From: Bordetella bronchialis
GTDB taxonomy: Bacteria > Pseudomonadota > Gammaproteobacteria > Burkholderiales > Burkholderiaceae_B
Length of the DNA stretch: 64,000 nt
Reading direction: 5' to 3'
Assembly: GCF_001676705.1 (NCBI RefSeq)
Contig: NZ_CP016170.1
Coordinates: 3,906,001 to 3,970,000, forward strand
Shown here: one piece after another, positions 27,286-35,242 of the stretch
Position numbering within the stretch: position 1 is the stretch's first letter
Layout of the letters: every line of letters starts with the position of its first letter
Position numbers and translations under genes: made by a program
Notes under the pieces: generated by a model
What the model was told of the DNA's origin: nothing
Databases searched by the model: none
Seen by the model: only the letters and a program-made list of their open reading frames with translations

Positions 27286-28266
27286 CTATTGAGCCGTGAT
27301 GCCGGCGGATTTGATCGCTTTCTCCCACTTGTCGTAGTCCTTCCGGTAGAACTCGGTGAACTCGGATCGCGTACCCTGGTATGGCGTCATGCCGACCTCG
27401 CGCAGCTTCTTCTGGTTCTCGGGCACGGCCAGTACCTTCGCGACGCGCTCCGCGATGGCGTTGGCGACCGCGTCCGGCGTTTTCGGCGGCGCGAGCAAGC
27501 CTACCCAGGGATCGCCATCCACCGGAAAGCCTTGTTCCGCCAGCGTGGGTACGTCGGGGATGGCGGGATTGCGCTGCATCGACGCAATGCCATAGAACTT
27601 CACCTTGTTGCGGTACTGGGCCACCAGCGCGACGGGAATCATCGCCAGGTCCACCTGCCCCGCCACCAGCGCCTGGAATGCCGGCGCCACCCCCTGGTAG
27701 GGAACGTGCAGCATGTTGGGAATCTTGGCAGCGTCGTCGAACATGCGCATCTGGATGTCGGCCGCCGCCCCCGTGCCGGAGGACCCGTAGGTCAGGGACT
27801 TTTCCTTGGCCAAGGCGACCAGCGCCTTGGTGTCGGCGGCCGGCATGTCGGGACGCCCGACCAATACATAGGACACCTTGGCGATCGCGGCCACCGGAAC
27901 GTACTTTAGGGCGTCGTAGCGCACCTTGTTGACATGGGGATTCATCGCCTGCGTGTCGGCGGTACCCAGCAGCAGCGTGTAGCCGTCCGGCGCCGCCGTG
28001 TACACCAGGTCCGACGCGATGGCGCCGCTGGCGCCGGGTTTGTTCTCGACGATGACCGGCTCTCCCAGGCTGTTCCCCAGCCCTTGCGCCAGCAATCTCG
28101 CGGCCACGTCCGAGCCGCCGCCCGCCGAGAACGGCACCACGATACGGATGGGCTGGCTTGCCTTCCATGCCTTGCCGGTGTCCTCGGCGGCGGCCGAGGG
28201 CCCGCTGCCGGCGATGGCCGCGGCGGCCAGCATCAAAATAAGGTGCAGCCTTGGGTTCTTCTTCAT
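27286..28266 (-). CDS. TctC/Bug-family periplasmic binding protein
   Basis: 326-residue secreted receptor, near-duplicate of the gene at 26266 (shared LLLGTADTQAMNPHVNKVR, LHVPYQGVAPAFQ and VDLA). Signal peptide 1-27 (PSAAA junction). The ATG at 28266 (MKKNPRLHLILMLAAA) has AGGAG eight bases upstream; the open frame continues upstream without support. It follows the DapA-like gene by 116 bases in the same direction, so the pair probably serves the catabolic operon by capturing its substrate. Confidence 0.9.
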   Translation of the reverse strand: MKKNPRLHLILMLAAAAIAGSGPSAAAEDTGKAWKASQPIRIVVPFSAGGGSDVAARLLAQGLGNSLGEPVIVENKPGASGAIASDLVYTAAPDGYTLLLGTADTQAMNPHVNKVRYDALKYVPVAAIAKVSYVLVGRPDMPAADTKALVALAKEKSLTYGSSGTGAAADIQMRMFDDAAKIPNMLHVPYQGVAPAFQALVAGQVDLAMIPVALVAQYRNKVKFYGIASMQRNPAIPDVPTLAEQGFPVDGDPWVGLLAPPKTPDAVANAIAERVAKVLAVPENQKKLREVGMTPYQGTRSEFTEFYRKDYDKWEKAIKSAGITAQ

Positions 28267-28382
28267 GTCTCGACTCCTGTCGTACCGGCTTGTCCCATGG
28301 ATGGCTCGCCATCGCGGGGCGCGGTCTCTTGGTTGTGGTTCGGCCGGACCTTCCGGCCGTCTGGCCATCGCCGGGGCGATGG

Positions 28383-29372
28383 CTATTTGGCCCAGCGAAG
28401 CACCAGCGGATCCAGGCGGCGCGCGGTCGCGACCACGCTCGCGCGGATCTGGGGATGCAGCGGTGCGAGGGGATGCCGGGGTGCGTCCGACGCGATGACA
28501 CCGCCCTCCTTCATCAGGGCTTTACTGGTCAGCAGGCCGCCCAGGCGGTTTTCGGCATTGATCAATGGCAGCCAGCGTTCATACCGCTGGCGCGCCTCGT
28601 CATGCCGGCCTGCCAGGTAGGCATGCACGATAGGCCCAAGGCCATCGGGATAGCCGCCGCCGGTCATGGACCCGGTCGCGCCGGCTTCCAGGTCGTGGAT
28701 GAGCGTGATGCCCTCTTCGCCGTCCCAGGGACCGACGACCGCATCGCCGCCCAGGCGGATGAGCTCGCGCAGCTTGGCGCTGGCACCCGGCGTTTCTATC
28801 TTGAAGTACGACACGTGCTGGATCTCGCGCGCCATGCGGGCCAGCGCTTCGGCGTCCAGCAGGGTGCCGCTGACCGGCGCGTCCTGGATCATGATGGGAA
28901 TCGACAGGGCGTCGGAAACGCGCTGGAAAAAACCATGGCAGGCGGACGGCGTTACACGGATCGTCGCTCCATGGTAAGGCGGCATGACCATGACCATGGC
29001 GGCGCCGTCGTCCTGCGCCCGCCGGCTGCGTTCGGCGCACACCTTGGAGCTGAAATGCGTGGTGGTCACGATGACCGGCACGCGGCCGTCCACATGGCGC
29101 AGGATGGTTTTGGTCAGGATTTCCCGCTCATCGTCGGAAAGGACGAACTGCTCGGAGAAATTGGCGAGTATGCAAAGGCCGTCGGAGCCCGCGTCGATCA
29201 TGAAATCCACGCATCGCTTCTGGCTCTCCAGGTCGAGATCGCCGTCTTCGGTGAAGGTGGTCGGAACAACCGGGAACACGCCCCGGTAGGGTCCGCCGGC
29301 ATGGCCGTGAGATGTCATATTTCCAGTGCCCGTGGTTATCGTCGTGTCGGATATATCGATGGGATCGTTCAT
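28383..29372 (-). CDS. Dihydrodipicolinate synthase (DapA)-family lyase/aldolase
   Basis: 329-residue TIM-barrel class I aldolase. The Schiff-base lysine is K191 (SYFKIETPG) and the barrel tyrosine is Y133 (PPYHGA). The usual GTTGE substrate loop is replaced by GSDGLCILANFSEQF and NVP by DAP, so this is not the lysine-pathway enzyme; relatives act as aldolases or dehydratases on keto-deoxy acids. An N-terminal extension of about 18 residues precedes an internal ATG at 29318 (MTSHGHAGG), which could be the true start; neither has a clear ribosome site. It lies between the dehydrogenase and tctC genes of the catabolic run. Confidence 0.82.
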   Translation of the reverse strand: MNDPIDISDTTITTGTGNMTSHGHAGGPYRGVFPVVPTTFTEDGDLDLESQKRCVDFMIDAGSDGLCILANFSEQFVLSDDEREILTKTILRHVDGRVPVIVTTTHFSSKVCAERSRRAQDDGAAMVMVMPPYHGATIRVTPSACHGFFQRVSDALSIPIMIQDAPVSGTLLDAEALARMAREIQHVSYFKIETPGASAKLRELIRLGGDAVVGPWDGEEGITLIHDLEAGATGSMTGGGYPDGLGPIVHAYLAGRHDEARQRYERWLPLINAENRLGGLLTSKALMKEGGVIASDAPRHPLAPLHPQIRASVVATARRLDPLVLRWAK

Positions 29373-29454
29373 GTTGCTCGTACTGCCGGTACCGCTCGTA
29401 GCGCACGTACCGCACGGTGGCCCCTGTCGGGGCCGTCGCGGCGGCGCGCGCCGC

Positions 29455-30441
29455 CTAGCGCGGCTCGGACTGATAGCCGATCTCGCGGCGGGTCGCGGTC
29501 AGCACACGGATCGGCTCGCCCGCGATGTATGCGCGTATGTTCTCCACCGATTCCCCGTAGTAGATGTCGTAGGATTGTTCGGTCACATAGCCCAGGTGCG
29601 AAGTACCGATGAAGTTGTCCAGGGTACGGAACGGATGGTCGGCCGGCAGCGGTTCGATCTCGAATACATCGACGGCGGCGCCGGCGATGCGGCGCGCGCG
29701 CAAGGCTTCGACCAGCGCCTGCTCGTCGACGATGGGGCCGCGGGCGGTATTGATCAGATAGGCGCCGGGCTTCATCAGGCCGAGCTCGCGCGCGCCGACC
29801 AGGCCGCGCGTGCGTTCCGACAGCCGCACGTGGATGGACAGGAAATCGCTGCCCCGCATCAGTTCATCCTTGGAGACGTGCGTGGCGCCGTGGGATGCGG
29901 CCTGTTCTGGCGTCATGTTCTGGCTCCAGGCGATCACCTTCATGCCGAAGGCACGGGCGATGCGCGCCGCCACGCCGCCGGTATAGCCCAAGCCCAGCAT
30001 CCCCAGGGTTTTGCCATGCAGGTCCACGCCCACCGATACCTGCCAGCCACCCGACTTGAAGGCGGCCAGTTCCTGGGGCAGCTTGCGCGCCGCCGCCATG
30101 ATCAGGGCCCAGGTGTGTTCGCCCGCGGCGGTCAGCGACGTTCCCGTTCCGCATACGGTGATGCCGAGTTCATCGGTGGCCTCGATATCGATGGCCGCAT
30201 TCCACGGGCCGGTGCTGGCGATCATGCGCAGATTGGGCAGCCGGCGCAGCAGGCTGCGCGTAAGCCGGGTGCGCTCGCGCATCACGCACAGGATGTCGAA
30301 GGGCGCGAGCCTGCGCGCCAGCTCGTCCTCGGATACGACATGGTCGTTGAACACCGTTATCTCGGCATCCGGCAGACCGTCCCAATCGCCGAACCGCAAG
30401 GCGACATTCTGAAAATCATCGATCACCGCTATCTTGTGCAT
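29455..30441 (-). CDS. D-2-hydroxyacid dehydrogenase (NAD-dependent)
   Basis: 328-residue enzyme of the phosphoglycerate/formate dehydrogenase family that interconverts 2-keto acids and D-2-hydroxy acids. The NAD-binding G150-x-G-x2-G155 (LGLGYTGG), catalytic R234 (NTARGPIVDE), E263 (FEIEPL) and H282 (TSHLGY) are all present. Substrate unknown; in this run it may reduce or oxidise a 2-keto acid released by the lyase steps. ATG at 30441 (MHKIAVIDDFQNVAL), 58 bases after the upstream tctC. Confidence 0.88.
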   Translation of the reverse strand: MHKIAVIDDFQNVALRFGDWDGLPDAEITVFNDHVVSEDELARRLAPFDILCVMRERTRLTRSLLRRLPNLRMIASTGPWNAAIDIEATDELGITVCGTGTSLTAAGEHTWALIMAAARKLPQELAAFKSGGWQVSVGVDLHGKTLGMLGLGYTGGVAARIARAFGMKVIAWSQNMTPEQAASHGATHVSKDELMRGSDFLSIHVRLSERTRGLVGARELGLMKPGAYLINTARGPIVDEQALVEALRARRIAGAAVDVFEIEPLPADHPFRTLDNFIGTSHLGYVTEQSYDIYYGESVENIRAYIAGEPIRVLTATRREIGYQSEPR

Positions 30442-30499
30442 GACGCTCGTTCCATAGTGTTGGGCATTGCGCTCGGCGTGCCTGCCCGGACATCCTGCC

Positions 30500-31486
30500 C
30501 TACCCGCCGATCTTGATGTCGGCCGCTTTCACCACCGCGCCCCAGCGGTGGTTTTCGTTCACGATGAAATCGCCGAAGCGGGCGGGATCGCTCGTGTCGG
30601 GTTGCAGGCCCTGCTGGATCATATTGGCCTGGACGCCGGGATCGGCCACCACGCGGCCCAGTTCCGCGCGTATGGCGTCGATGGCCGGCTGTGGCGTTCC
30701 GGGCGGCGCCAGCACGCCGAACCAGATATCGCCATTGACCGGATAGCCCTGTTCCTGCAGCGTGGGCACGTCGGGCAAGCCGGCATAGCGGGTCGGCGAG
30801 GCGACGCCATACACCTGCAGCTTGCCGCGATTGGCGATGACCAGCGGCGTGGGCACCAGCATCAGGTCGACCTGCCCGGCCAATAAGGCCATCAGGCCCG
30901 GCGCGGTACCCAGGTACGGAATGTCCAGCATCTTCTTGGCGCCGGTCTGCGTCTGGAAAATCTCCATGGCGACACGGCCGTTGCTGCCCGGGCCCCAGTG
31001 GGCGTAGGTGTACTGCCGCGTCTTCACGCTGGCGACCAAGTCCTTCAGCGTCTTGGGCTCCAGGCCCGGCCTGCCGGCCAGGACCACGCCGATGCGCGCG
31101 ATCGGCGCCACGGCCGCGAAGCCGTCGGGCTTGAAGCGGTAGTTCGTATAGGTATGCGGACTGAGCGAGATCACGTCGCCGGAGCCGAACAGCAGCGTAC
31201 TGGCGTCCGGCGCGGCGCCGTAGACGTAATCCGCCGCGATCACGCCATTGGCGCCGGGCTTGTTCTCCACGACCATGGGGCGGCCCAGGTGGTCCGCCAC
31301 GCCGGTGGCGATCATCCGCGCCGCGATGTCGGTGCCGCCGCCGGCGGGATACGGCACGACGAGCCGGATGGGGCGCGTGGCCGTCCAGGCCTGCTGCGCC
31401 GCCACCGGGACCGCGGCGCATAGCGCCAACGCCGCCAGTGCGGAATGCAGGCATAACGAGCGAAGCTGCAAAAAAAAGCTGGGCAT
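30500..31486 (-). CDS. TctC/Bug-family periplasmic binding protein
   Basis: 328-residue secreted receptor. Signal peptide 1-30 (AAVPVAAQ junction), mature AWTATRPIRLVVPYPAGGGTDIAARM; binding loops KPGANGVIAADYVY and STLLFGSGDVISLSPHTY differ from all the other copies, so it likely binds a different ligand or another form of the same one. The ATG at 31486 is preceded by GGAGACAGCA. It lies between a second tctC and the dehydrogenase gene. Confidence 0.9.
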   Translation of the reverse strand: MPSFFLQLRSLCLHSALAALALCAAVPVAAQQAWTATRPIRLVVPYPAGGGTDIAARMIATGVADHLGRPMVVENKPGANGVIAADYVYGAAPDASTLLFGSGDVISLSPHTYTNYRFKPDGFAAVAPIARIGVVLAGRPGLEPKTLKDLVASVKTRQYTYAHWGPGSNGRVAMEIFQTQTGAKKMLDIPYLGTAPGLMALLAGQVDLMLVPTPLVIANRGKLQVYGVASPTRYAGLPDVPTLQEQGYPVNGDIWFGVLAPPGTPQPAIDAIRAELGRVVADPGVQANMIQQGLQPDTSDPARFGDFIVNENHRWGAVVKAADIKIGG

Positions 31487-31557
31487 TGCTGTCTCCTGGT
31501 TTTCATCGCGCCATGCGGTGACGCACGTCCCGCATGGTCGCGGCACGCCGGGGCGCG

Positions 31558-32550
31558 CTAGTCTTGCGGCTGCACGTTGGCGGCGCGTAACAGCGCCCCC
31601 CAACGCGCCCTTTCGGTCGGAATGGACTGCGCGAAGGAGGCACGGCTGCTGGTCAGCGGCACGCCGCCCAGCTCCAGGAAGCGCTTTTGCACATCGGGCG
31701 TGCCGACGGCCTGGGTCACGGCCTCGTGGATGCGTTCGGCGATGGGCAACGGCGTGCCCGGAGGCGCGAACAATCCCTGCCAGACGTCCATATCGACCGG
31801 CACGCCGAGTTCCGCCATGGTCGGGATGTCCTGGAACTGCGTGTAGCGCTTCGGTGCCGCGATCGCATAGGTGCGCACCTGCTTGCGAAAGGCCAGCCAT
31901 AGCGGGGACGGCAGATACATGACGTCGACCTCCCCTGCCAGCAAGGCCTGGCAGGCCGGCGCCGTACCGCGATACGGGACATTCAGGATGCTGGGAATGC
32001 CCGCCTGGTTCTTCAGCATTTCGGATCCCACATGGCCGGGACTGCCGACGCCCCAGGATGCAAAGCTCAATTGCCTCTTGCGCGCCAGCTCGATCAACTG
32101 CCGGAAGTCCTGGGCTTCCAGGGTGGGACGGCTCGCCAGGACGAAACCCAGGGCCACCACCGGCGCGAGGGCGGTGAACTCCTCGGGCACGTAGTTGATC
32201 TGGCGATACAGGTTCGGCGCCATTGCCATGGTGTCCGTATTGCCCCACAGCAAGGTGTAGCCGTCCGGCGCGGCGCGGAACACAGAGGCCGTGCCGACCA
32301 TCCCGCCCGCGCCGCCGCGGTTTTCCACCACCACGGGCTGGCCCAGCCTTGCTCCCAGCGCCTCGGTCATGGCGCGTGCCGTCACATCGGCGCCGCCGCC
32401 CGGCGGATAGGTCACCACCAGGCGCAGCGGATGCGTCGGTGTCCAGGTCGACGGCGCGGCGCGCGGCGCGCGCCAGGCCATGCCCGCCGCGCAGCTTCCC
32501 GCCAGGGCAAGCAAGGCGCGGCGCCGGCTTAAAGGGTTGTCTCCATCCAT
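31558..32550 (-). CDS. TctC/Bug-family binding protein with Tat-like signal
   Basis: 330-residue receptor. The N-terminus MDGDNPLSRRRALLALAG carries a twin-arginine-type motif (SRRRALL) before a hydrophobic stretch, unlike the Sec signals of the other copies, so folded export by Tat is likely. Mature domain from TWTPTHPLRLVVTYPPGGGADVTARAM; binding loops GGAGGMVGTASVF and YTLLWGNTDTMAMAPNLY. The ATG at 32550 has GGAGGAGACAAA directly upstream. It follows the racemase-like gene by 86 bases and belongs to the same run. Confidence 0.88.
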   Translation of the reverse strand: MDGDNPLSRRRALLALAGSCAAGMAWRAPRAAPSTWTPTHPLRLVVTYPPGGGADVTARAMTEALGARLGQPVVVENRGGAGGMVGTASVFRAAPDGYTLLWGNTDTMAMAPNLYRQINYVPEEFTALAPVVALGFVLASRPTLEAQDFRQLIELARKRQLSFASWGVGSPGHVGSEMLKNQAGIPSILNVPYRGTAPACQALLAGEVDVMYLPSPLWLAFRKQVRTYAIAAPKRYTQFQDIPTMAELGVPVDMDVWQGLFAPPGTPLPIAERIHEAVTQAVGTPDVQKRFLELGGVPLTSSRASFAQSIPTERARWGALLRAANVQPQD

Positions 32551-32636
32551 TTTGTCTCCTCCATTTTTATCCGGCGCTCGTCATCGTGGACGGCGCCTGT
32601 ACCGCCCCGCGGACAGGGCGGGTCGAGCGGGTCTGT

Positions 32637-33434
32637 TCAATCCCTGCCGGCCAGCTCCCGCACCAAATCGGGGTCGTTACGGTGGTAATGCCATTGGCGG
32701 CCCACTCCCAGGCCCGTGCGCGCGCGCAAGGTCGCCAGCATGGCGGCGTAGGCCCACGTAACGCCGAACACGTCCATGACCGGCACCTCGCCGATGCGCG
32801 ACACCTTGTTTACATACAGGATTTCGGCCAGCATGCCCTCGGCCGGAATAATGACGTCGGCGCCTTCGGCGATGGCTTGCCGCGCGCAGTGCTGAAAGGA
32901 CTCGATCACCGGCCGCGGGTGCTCGAAGCCCAGCGCCAGCTGACGCTCGTCCAGGACCGGGTCGATGCACCGCACGGGCAGTACGCGATCGGACATCCCG
33001 TGCGCCTGCACCGACATGCGGACCATCCAGGCCGTGGAATGGGCATTGGATACCGGCGCGCTGTAGCGGCCCAGGCTGCACCCCACCAGCAGGCTGGCTT
33101 CCGTCAGCGATGCCACCGGCATATCGACGGCGGACCGCAGCTCGCGCAGGAACGGTTCGCTGTAGGAGCCCAGCACGAAGGCGTCATAGCCTTCACGCTC
33201 GGCGCGCACGGCATTGTCCAGGATGGGCTCCAGCACGCGATGATGCACGTATGCGTTGCCCAGCGAGCCCGAAGGGGTGCGGCCGTGGTAGCGGCCGGGC
33301 GGTATGCCCTGCACCGCCACGGTGGCGTCATCGCCGAGCACCTCGGCGGCATGGCGGACCAGGGCCTGCTTATAGCTGCCCAGTTCCTCGATCTCGGTGC
33401 TGGATTGGTGCCAGATACGCATAGTGGGTGTCAT
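32637..33434 (-). CDS. Asp/Glu/hydantoin racemase-fold protein lacking both catalytic cysteines
   Basis: 265-residue member of the Asp/Glu/hydantoin racemase superfamily by overall pattern (YDAFVLGSYSEPFLRELRSAVDMPV and IAEGADVIIPAEGMLAEILY). In active racemases these two places read GCxxDP and GCAGM; here both cysteines are absent (Ser and Glu instead). Classical two-base racemisation is therefore unlikely, and a decarboxylase, isomerase or binding role must be considered. An ATG at 33434 (MTPTMRIW) is used; ATG 33422 is an alternative. A LacI-type palindrome lies just upstream. It sits between the HMG-CoA-lyase-like gene and tctC. Confidence 0.75.
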   Translation of the reverse strand: MTPTMRIWHQSSTEIEELGSYKQALVRHAAEVLGDDATVAVQGIPPGRYHGRTPSGSLGNAYVHHRVLEPILDNAVRAEREGYDAFVLGSYSEPFLRELRSAVDMPVASLTEASLLVGCSLGRYSAPVSNAHSTAWMVRMSVQAHGMSDRVLPVRCIDPVLDERQLALGFEHPRPVIESFQHCARQAIAEGADVIIPAEGMLAEILYVNKVSRIGEVPVMDVFGVTWAYAAMLATLRARTGLGVGRQWHYHRNDPDLVRELAGRD

Positions 33435-33441
33435 CGATCCG

Positions 33442-33456
33442 TTGAAACGTTTCCAA
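33442..33456. promoter_or_regulatory. LacI-type operator candidate before the racemase-like gene
   Basis: TTGAAACGTTTCCAA, with perfect inner palindrome GAAACGTTTC centred on CG, starting eight bases before the ATG at 33434. It closely matches the site at 40263-40278 upstream of hyuA (shared AACGTTTCCAA). Both are in the region controlled, by inference, by the LacI-family regulator at 40341-41426. Confidence 0.5.
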
Positions 33457-33493
33457 TATTTGCCGGTGGGATTTCCTTCGCGGGACCGCCAGC

Positions 33494-34423
33494 TCAGGGC
33501 GGCGCCGCGCCGTGCCCGATGGGCAGGCCCGCCTTGGCGATCGCGCCCAGGAGCTCGACGCCGGGCAAGGCATCCCGCACGATGTCCCTTACGCGCAGCA
33601 GGGCCGGGATATCGATAGCGGTATGCCAGCCCATGGCCTGCAGGAGGAACACGGCATCCTCGGTGACGATATTGCCGCTGGCGCCCGGCGCATGCGGACA
33701 GCCGCCCAGGCCGCCCAGCGAGGCGTCGAAATCGCGCACGCCCGCTGCCAGGCCCGCCGCCACATTGGCCAGGCCGAGGCCGCGCGTATCGTGCAGATGC
33801 AGGGCCAGCGGCACATCGCCCGCGATGGCCCTCACCCGCTCCACCAGGCGGCTGATCGCATCCGGAGCCGCATAGCCCACGGTGTCGGCCAGCACGAGCT
33901 CGGCGGCGCCGGCATCCAGGTATCCCCGCGCCATCCGCAGTACCTCGTCCTGCGCGATCGGGCCTTCGATGGTGCACCCGAACGCCGTCGACATCCCACC
34001 CACCGCTTTCGCCCCGGCGGCGGCGGCCAGGCGGGCCACCTGCCGGAAACCTTCCAGCGATTCCTCGCGGCTGCGGCGGACGTTCGCCCGGTTGTGGCTT
34101 TCGCTGACCGAGATCACGTAGTTCAACTTGGGCACGCCCAGCTCCAGCGCCAGCTCGGCGCCCCGCACATTGGGCACCAGGGCGGCGACGGTCAATCCCG
34201 GAATGCCCAAGGCATGCCTGACGACGTCCGCCGCGTCGCTGAACTGCGGCATGAGCTTGGCCGGCACGAAGGAGCAGACTTCGATTTCCCGGACGCCGGC
34301 CGCGAATTCGGCATCTATCCAGGCCAGCTTCGCCGAGGTCGGCATGCATTGCGCGATGCTCTGCAGGCCGTCGCGCAAGCCCACTTCGCGTATCCGCACC
34401 GTGCGATCGTCCAGGTTGGCCAT
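33494..34423 (-). CDS. Hydroxymethylglutaryl-CoA lyase family protein
   Basis: 309-residue DRE-TIM metallolyase that cleaves 3-hydroxy-3-methylglutaryl-CoA or a similar tertiary-alcohol acyl-CoA to acetyl-CoA plus a keto acid. All hallmark residues are in place: R17-D18 (GLRDGLQ), H209 and H211 (HLHDTRGLGLAN) for the metal, and C242 in GGLGGCPHAPGASGN. It begins three bases after the enoyl-CoA hydratase stop, so the two are tightly coupled. Together with the CoA-transferase and hydratase it makes a plausible activation-hydration-cleavage sequence. Confidence 0.9.
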   Translation of the reverse strand: MANLDDRTVRIREVGLRDGLQSIAQCMPTSAKLAWIDAEFAAGVREIEVCSFVPAKLMPQFSDAADVVRHALGIPGLTVAALVPNVRGAELALELGVPKLNYVISVSESHNRANVRRSREESLEGFRQVARLAAAAGAKAVGGMSTAFGCTIEGPIAQDEVLRMARGYLDAGAAELVLADTVGYAAPDAISRLVERVRAIAGDVPLALHLHDTRGLGLANVAAGLAAGVRDFDASLGGLGGCPHAPGASGNIVTEDAVFLLQAMGWHTAIDIPALLRVRDIVRDALPGVELLGAIAKAGLPIGHGAAPP

Positions 34424-34426
34424 GGC

Positions 34427-35242
34427 TTATCTCCCGATGAAGCGCGGCGGACGCTTTTCGTTGAACGCGCGGATACCCTCGATGCGATCCTCGGTGGATA
34501 TCAGGCGGCTGTAGGCTTCGATCTCGAAGAAAAACCCGGTGCGCAGGTCCATCTGCATGCCGTAGGTCACGGCTTTCTTCGCCTGCCGGACCGCCACCGG
34601 CGCATTGGCCAGGATCCGCTTGACCAGGCTCAAGGTTTCTTCCATCAGCGTGGCCTGCGGGTAGACATGATTGAGCAAGCCCATCGCCAGCGCTTCGGCG
34701 GCGCCGAAATAATCGCCGGTGAAGATGGCCTCTTTGGCGCGCCGCACGCCGATGGCGCGCGGCAGCTGCTGCGTGCCGCCCCCGCCCGGCATGATGCCGC
34801 GCGAGACCTCGGAAAACCCGAAACGCGCATTGTCGGATGCCACGATGAAATCGCAGGCCAGCGCCAGTTCCAGCCCGCCGGCGATGGCGGCGCCATTCAC
34901 GCAGGCCAGGATGGGCACGGGACAATCGTAGACCGCGCGGCCCATGCGTTCGAACAGGTAGTGCTGGGTATGGAACTGCTCGTCGCTCATGCCCTCGCGC
35001 TCTTTCAGGTCCGCGCCCGCGCAGAAGATGCGATCGCCCGCCCCGGTCAGCACCACGCAACGGTAAGTTTCCGGCGCGGCCTCCAGTTCGCCGAACACCG
35101 CGATCAGCTCGTGTCCCATCGTGGTGCTGATGGAGTTGGCCGCCGACGGGCGATTCAACTGCACGATCAACAGCCCCTCGAACGGCGAAGAGAGCGACAG
35201 GGTTTCGAAAGCGCGGGACGGATCCGTCAAGGACATGGACAT
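34427..35242 (-). CDS. Enoyl-CoA hydratase/isomerase family protein (crotonase)
   Basis: 271-residue crotonase. The oxyanion-hole segment is FCAGADLKE; both catalytic glutamates of true hydratases are kept, E125 (NGAAIAGGLELALACD) and E145 (SEVSRGIMPGGGGTQ), so hydration of an enoyl-CoA is likely rather than only isomerisation. The ATG at 35242 shares a base with the CoA-transferase stop (TGATG). Next to an HMG-CoA-lyase-like gene, a 3-methylglutaconyl-CoA-hydratase-type role is the simplest guess. Confidence 0.9.
   Translation of the reverse strand: MSMSLTDPSRAFETLSLSSPFEGLLIVQLNRPSAANSISTTMGHELIAVFGELEAAPETYRCVVLTGAGDRIFCAGADLKEREGMSDEQFHTQHYLFERMGRAVYDCPVPILACVNGAAIAGGLELALACDFIVASDNARFGFSEVSRGIMPGGGGTQQLPRAIGVRRAKEAIFTGDYFGAAEALAMGLLNHVYPQATLMEETLSLVKRILANAPVAVRQAKKAVTYGMQMDLRTGFFFEIEAYSRLISTEDRIEGIRAFNEKRPPRFIGR

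Noticed and set aside
28383-29372. Lysine-pathway dihydrodipicolinate synthase
   Set aside because: The substrate loop and NVP motif of that enzyme are replaced, and the context is catabolic.
22788-32550. A genomic island or phage remnant around the tctC array
   Set aside because: No integrase, transposase, tRNA border or clear composition change could be seen; only slightly lower GC in 23-26 kb was noticed.
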